A DNA stretch of 8,885 nucleotides, from contig CALVLG010000038.1 in the NCBI GenBank assembly GCA_944336815.1, positions 1 to 8,885 on the forward strand, given 5' to 3'. This stretch comes from an uncultured Bacilli bacterium. GTDB taxonomy: Bacteria > Bacillota_I > Bacilli_A > RF39 > UBA660. Shown here in pieces: positions 7,382 to 8,885 of this stretch. Below the pieces are notes generated by a model. The model made no database searches, was not told the origin of the DNA, and saw only the letters and a list, made by a program, of their open reading frames with translations. Position 1 is the stretch's first letter. Each line of letters begins with the position of its first letter. The position numbers and the translations under genes are program-made.

Positions 7382-7618
7382 TTATTCTATACTTTTGTCT
7401 AAAATCTCTGCTGCATCTTCAATTGTTTTTGCATGCATGAAATCAGTGTATTTTACATACGTATCATACTCATCTTCAAAAGAAGCAATTATACCAGCCA
7501 TTTCTAAAGATTTTAAGCCTAAATTTGCCACAAGGGTATCTTTTGATAATTCGCTTGGATCTTTCTTTAATGCTGCTGCTGTTCTTTCAATAAGTTTTTG
7601 CAAAATTTCTTCCTTCAT
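7382..7618 (-). CDS. Acyl carrier protein, first gene of the acyl operon
   Basis: This acidic, helical 78-residue protein has normal ACP length and fold. Helix I covers about residues 2-17, and the phosphopantetheine site is NLGLKSLEMAGI (32-43) with Ser37 as the attachment residue. A conserved-type C-terminal part (FMHAKTIEDAAEIL) follows. The usual D-S-L motif is K-S-L here, a charge change right at the surface contacted by the modifying synthase. The ATG at 7618 has AAAGGAG 5 nt upstream. It is divergent from acpS, whose product would attach the 4'-phosphopantetheine arm. It opens the operon with the hydrolase 18 nt downstream, so it may be a dedicated carrier for that pathway. The alternative is that it is the general fatty-acid or phospholipid ACP that merely shares the transcript. 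Confidence 0.93.
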   Translation of the reverse strand: MKEEILQKLIERTAAALKKDPSELSKDTLVANLGLKSLEMAGIIASFEDEYDTYVKYTDFMHAKTIEDAAEILDKSIE

Positions 7619-7635
7619 CTCTACTCCTTTCTTCC

Positions 7636-7652
7636 AAAATATGGTATATTTT
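7636..7652. promoter_or_regulatory. Inverted repeat in the acp/acpS divergent promoter region
   Basis: AAAATAT and ATATTTT form a perfect 7-bp inverted repeat around GGT. It lies in the only intergenic space (7619-7667) between the divergent acp and acpS genes and overlaps the best -10 for acpS. It could be a regulator operator; its AT-only arms mean chance cannot be excluded. Confidence 0.35.
7642..7650 (+). promoter_or_regulatory. Candidate extended -10 promoter of acpS
   Basis: TGGTATATT forms a TGn-extended -10 element on the plus strand without a recognisable -35. The predicted start near 7657 gives a leader of about 11 nt beginning at the AGGTGA ribosome site. On the minus strand I see only weak -10 candidates for acp (TATACC, CATATT). 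Confidence 0.4.
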
Positions 7653-7667
7653 ATTTAGGTGATTCTA

Positions 7668-8006
7668 ATGAATTTTGAAATTGGCACGGATATTTTAAGT
7701 CTGAAAAGACTTGAAAACATTTTAGAAAAATACCCTCATTTTATTAATAAGTATTATACAAAAGAGGAAATCAAAATTGCTTCAAGCCTTAAAAATCCCT
7801 TATCTTTTTATGCGACTCGCTTCGCAGCCAAAGAAGCTATTTTTAAAGCCTTAAAAGGAAAATTTGATTTTAGTGAGATAGAAATACTTAAAAATACAGA
7901 TGGCAGTCCTAATCCCAAAATCCTTAATCACAACGATATTAAAATAAAGTTGTCTTTATCTTATGAAGAAGACTATGCCATTGCTTGCTGCCTCGTCCTA
8001 TTTTAA
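7668..8006 (+). CDS. acpS: Holo-[acyl carrier protein] synthase
   Basis: The 112-residue enzyme transfers 4'-phosphopantetheine from CoA to the ACP serine. Family marks are EIGTDILSLKR (4-14), with the Mg-binding Asp8 and the ACP-contacting Arg14, and then RFAAKEAIFKAL (51-62) with metal ligand Glu56. IEILKNTDGSP (71-81) and KLSLSYEEDYAIA (94-106) follow; in the last one Tyr99 takes the place of the usual His. The length is slightly short for the family (about 115-125). ATG at 7668 is chosen over the in-frame GTG at 7659 because AGGTGA (7657-7662) sits 5 nt before the ATG and covers the GTG. It is transcribed divergently from the acp gene and ends in a U-rich terminator at 8043-8067. This is probably the only acpS in the genome, so the pairing could be housekeeping rather than pathway-specific. 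Confidence 0.93.
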   Translation: MNFEIGTDILSLKRLENILEKYPHFINKYYTKEEIKIASSLKNPLSFYATRFAAKEAIFKALKGKFDFSEIEILKNTDGSPNPKILNHNDIKIKLSLSYEEDYAIACCLVLF

Positions 8007-8042
8007 TACCTTATATTTATTTTAGCATAACCTATATATTCA

Positions 8043-8067
8043 AGTAAATATTTTTACTGTTTTTTTT
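8043..8067 (+). terminator. Rho-independent terminator of acpS
   Basis: AGTAAA (8043-8048) pairs with TTTACT (8053-8058) around a 4-nt loop, followed by G and eight Ts (8060-8067). The stem is all but free of GC, yet the T tract is strong and it lies 37 nt after the stop. It faces the opposing terminator at 8073-8100. Confidence 0.6.
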
Positions 8068-8072
8068 CACAT

Positions 8073-8100
8073 AAAAAAAGCAGCATTGACAAGATGCTAC
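8073..8100 (-). terminator. Terminator of the unassigned minus-strand RNA
   Basis: On the minus strand GTAGCAT (8100-8094) pairs with ATGCTGC (8086-8080), one G-U pair included, around a 7-nt loop. Seven Ts follow (8079-8073). This is a canonical intrinsic terminator pointing away from any recognised gene, which implies a real transcript upstream. Confidence 0.85.
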
Positions 8101-8218
8101 TCTAGTTTCGAATCATCACCCACTTTAGTCGAAGCAGTGATGCTTACCTGAAGTTTTCTTTCTTCATACGATCGTACACTTAATAGGGATAAGGCCTCGA
8201 AAGGCATTCACAAAAAGT

Positions 8219-8320
8219 TTAAAATAAATCATTAAACCCAAGGGCGCGTTCATATACTAAAATACAAACTCCGAATGACAAGAAATAAGCTAATGCAGAT
8301 TTCTCATAATTCATTGCCAT
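8219..8320 (-). CDS. Possible 33-codon hydrophobic peptide (doubtful)
   Basis: An ATG at 8320 opens 33 codons ending in TAA. The peptide begins MAMNYEKSALAYFLSFGVCI and is hydrophobic from about residue 9 to 22, enough for one short membrane helix, with a mixed tail (YERALGFNDLF). It begins only about 11 nt after the predicted transcript start, and I see no ribosome site before either ATG (8320, 8314), which argues against translation. Size and placement in a structured, self-contained transcript next to mobile-element debris recall type I toxins, but there is no sequence match I can claim and no antisense promoter was convincing. Confidence 0.2.
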   Translation of the reverse strand: MAMNYEKSALAYFLSFGVCILVYERALGFNDLF

Positions 8321-8337
8321 ATCTATTAAGTAACTAT

Positions 8338-8366
8338 ACTTTATCACAAAATATTTATAATTGCAA
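8338..8366 (-). promoter_or_regulatory. Promoter of the unassigned minus-strand RNA
   Basis: TTGCAA (8366-8361) and TAAAGT (8343-8338) are 17 bp apart on the minus strand, with a TG dinucleotide just before the -10 (TGATAAAGT), so it also has the extended -10 form. The predicted start is near 8331. Confidence 0.6.
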
Positions 8367-8392
8367 GTACTTATATTTAAAAATTTGTTTTT

Positions 8393-8498
8393 TTAGGCTA
8401 ATTCTTTCATAACACTTTGATAAAAGTTTTTTTCTCTTTTTAATGTCGTATAGCGACCATGTGAAGGAAGCAGAAAGTCCCAAATATTAAATATTATT
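8393..8498 (-). other. Unassigned stretch after the recombinase stump; possible coding remnant
   Basis: Between the recombinase stop and the RNA promoter is about 100 nt with no complete gene. One minus-strand frame stays open from within the recombinase end to TAA at 8395 and reads protein-like (IWDFLLPSHGRYTT then LKREKNFYQSVMKELA), but has no usable start. It may be the tail of a gene interrupted by the element, or chance. A small GTCG-tatag-CGAC dyad lies at 8446-8458. Confidence 0.25.
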
Positions 8499-8738
8499 CT
8501 AAAATTCAAAGTTCCATTCTATTTCAATATCTCTTGATTTCAATTCTTTATCATAAACTCCTATATAAACTTTATCAATAAATTCATCTACTATTACTTT
8601 ATTTAACTTACTTATATGTTTATATTTCTTTAAAATATCTTTTGCTTGTTTTTTGTTTTCAGTTATTTTCTTTAAAGATTCTATTTCTTCATCTATTATA
8701 GAAATTCTTTTATTCATCTCTTCTATTTCTTTTTTATG
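8499..8738 (-). pseudogene. C-terminal stump of a large serine recombinase
   Basis: About 79 codons survive, from just after an in-frame TAG at 8741-8739 down to the natural stop at 8499. The first half is a charged coiled coil (KKEIEEMNKRISIIDEEIES). The second half is the typical end of transposon/prophage-type serine recombinases: KLNKVIVDEFIDKVYIG followed by RDIEIEWNF. The catalytic resolvase domain, recombinase domain and zinc ribbon, which should lie above 8738, are absent, and unrelated insertion-like sequence is found there instead. An ATG at 8717 exists but has no good ribosome site, so I read this as a dead fragment, not a 72-residue gene. It marks an integrated element that was later cut by another insertion or deletion. 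Confidence 0.7.
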
Positions 8739-8788
8739 CTAAAATATTCCATGTGATACAACTCCTTGAACAAGATTATTGTATCACA
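8723..8788 (-). mobile_element. 5' remnant of an insertion sequence: hairpin, ribosome site and first codons
   Basis: On the minus strand TGTGATACAA (8788-8779) and TTGTATCACA (8761-8752) form a perfect 10-bp inverted repeat. Its 17-nt loop ends in AAGGAG, a ribosome site for the ATG at 8752-8750. That ATG reads MEYFSIKKK and stops at TAG (8725-8723), running directly into the recombinase stump. A TGATACAAT extended -10 overlaps the 5' arm. The layout resembles the transposase start region of insertion sequences that hide the ribosome site in read-through transcripts. The M-x-Y-F-x-x-K-K start is like IS1634-type transposases, a weak resemblance from memory. Only the first 8 or so codons remain. 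Confidence 0.4.
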
Positions 8789-8794
8789 AATTTG

Positions 8795-8822
8795 CCCTGG
8801 TTTCGTATGATTTCAGGGTTTT
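8795..8822 (+). terminator. Weak stem-loop with T tail
   Basis: CCCTG (8795-8799) pairs with CAGGG (8814-8818) around a 14-nt loop, followed by TTTTA on the plus strand. It could terminate plus-strand transcription, although no plus-strand gene ends here, or hinder read-through into the insertion-sequence remnant. Confidence 0.3.
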
Positions 8823-8835
8823 ATTGTTATCAAAC

Positions 8836-8882
8836 AAAAAAGAGACTGTCAAGAACTAATTAATTCGTTTCACGACAGCCCC
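8836..8882 (-). terminator. Terminator of a minus-strand gene beyond the right edge
   Basis: On the minus strand GGGGCTGTC (8882-8874) pairs over nine positions, with two G-U pairs, with GACAGTCTC (8850-8842) around a 23-nt loop, then six Ts (8841-8836). It implies a gene on the minus strand ending close to or beyond position 8885. Such a stem could also be part of the end of a mobile element. Confidence 0.7.
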
Positions 8883-8885
8883 TTT

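Larger units (their letters stand above)
8073..8331 (-). ncRNA. Candidate structured RNA of about 260 nt, unassigned
   Basis: A good promoter (8366-8338) and a good terminator (8100-8073) bracket about 230 nt with no convincing protein gene. Several hairpins can be drawn on the minus strand. AATGA/TCATT flanks AGAAAT/ATTTCT near the 5' end. GTTTAA/TTAAAC lies around 8235-8215. A GCCT-TTCG-AGGC stem with a UUCG tetraloop lies near 8206-8195. TGAAG/CTTCA and CATCAC/GTGATG follow in the 3' third. I compared it by eye with tmRNA, RNase P, SRP, 6S and common riboswitch cores and found no match. A riboswitch is unlikely because no gene follows on this strand. It might also be the mRNA of the 33-codon frame at 8219-8320. 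The transcription unit is better supported than its function. Confidence 0.45.

Noticed and set aside
7112..7402. Plus-strand frame of 96 codons rich in Phe
   Set aside because: It is antisense to the hydrolase N-terminus; the Phe runs come from Glu/Lys codons on the other strand.
7254..7658. Plus-strand frame of 134 codons
   Set aside because: It mirrors the antisense of the acp gene and the start of the hydrolase gene, is low-complexity Ser/Phe-rich, and has no ribosome site.
8101..8140. Possible tRNA from a TTCGAAA T-loop-like stretch
   Set aside because: The flanking bases do not form a 5-bp T stem, and no acceptor or anticodon stem can be built around it.
8101..8331. tmRNA, 6S, SRP, RNase P RNA or a riboswitch
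   Set aside because: None of the core signatures I know for these families was found on either strand, and no gene follows for a riboswitch to control.
1..8885. CRISPR array or cas genes
   Set aside because: No regularly spaced direct repeats and no Cas-like proteins were seen anywhere in the window.

Overview
The window is AT-rich DNA from a low-GC Gram-positive bacterium (Bacillota). Codon use, strong AGGAGG-type ribosome sites, TTG/TATAAT promoters with 17-bp spacers and U-tailed terminators all fit. TGA acts as a stop (phosphate acyltransferase gene) and tryptophan is TGG, so the Mycoplasma code is not used. A gut Erysipelotrichia, RF39-like or clostridial lineage is my guess; the sequence alone cannot fix the genus.

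Layout. Positions 1-236 hold the 5' part of a type II secretion/competence pseudopilin gene that runs off the left edge. Next is trigger factor (tig, 337-1587) with its own promoter and terminator. A two-gene unit of unknown membrane proteins follows (2858 to 1652, 53-nt overlap), also with its own promoter. From 7618 down to 2996 is one tightly packed minus-strand operon: acyl carrier protein, CocE/NonD-type alpha/beta hydrolase, Pta-family phosphate acyltransferase, butyrate-kinase-family kinase and a small four-helix membrane protein, closed by a terminator at 2942-2978. Stops overlap or sit beside the next ribosome site at every junction from the hydrolase onward. The holo-ACP synthase gene acpS (7668-8006, plus strand) is divergent from the acp gene.

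The right end (8007-8885) has no intact protein gene that I recognise. It holds the acpS terminator, a promoter-to-terminator unit of about 260 nt on the minus strand that looks like an unassigned structured RNA (or a tiny hydrophobic peptide gene), the C-terminal stump of a serine recombinase, and a remnant of the 5' end of an insertion sequence whose hairpin covers its own ribosome site. This is a small graveyard of mobile elements.

The most interesting part is the acp-hydrolase-acyltransferase-kinase operon. A plausible reading (inference) is that the hydrolase releases a carboxylic acid from an ester, amide or carrier-bound substrate, and the kinase/acyltransferase pair interconverts the acid, acyl phosphate and acyl-CoA. 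The ACP has Lys instead of Asp before its phosphopantetheine serine, and the Pta-like enzyme lacks an arginine usual in its family, so this may be a specialised acyl pathway rather than plain acetate or butyrate fermentation.
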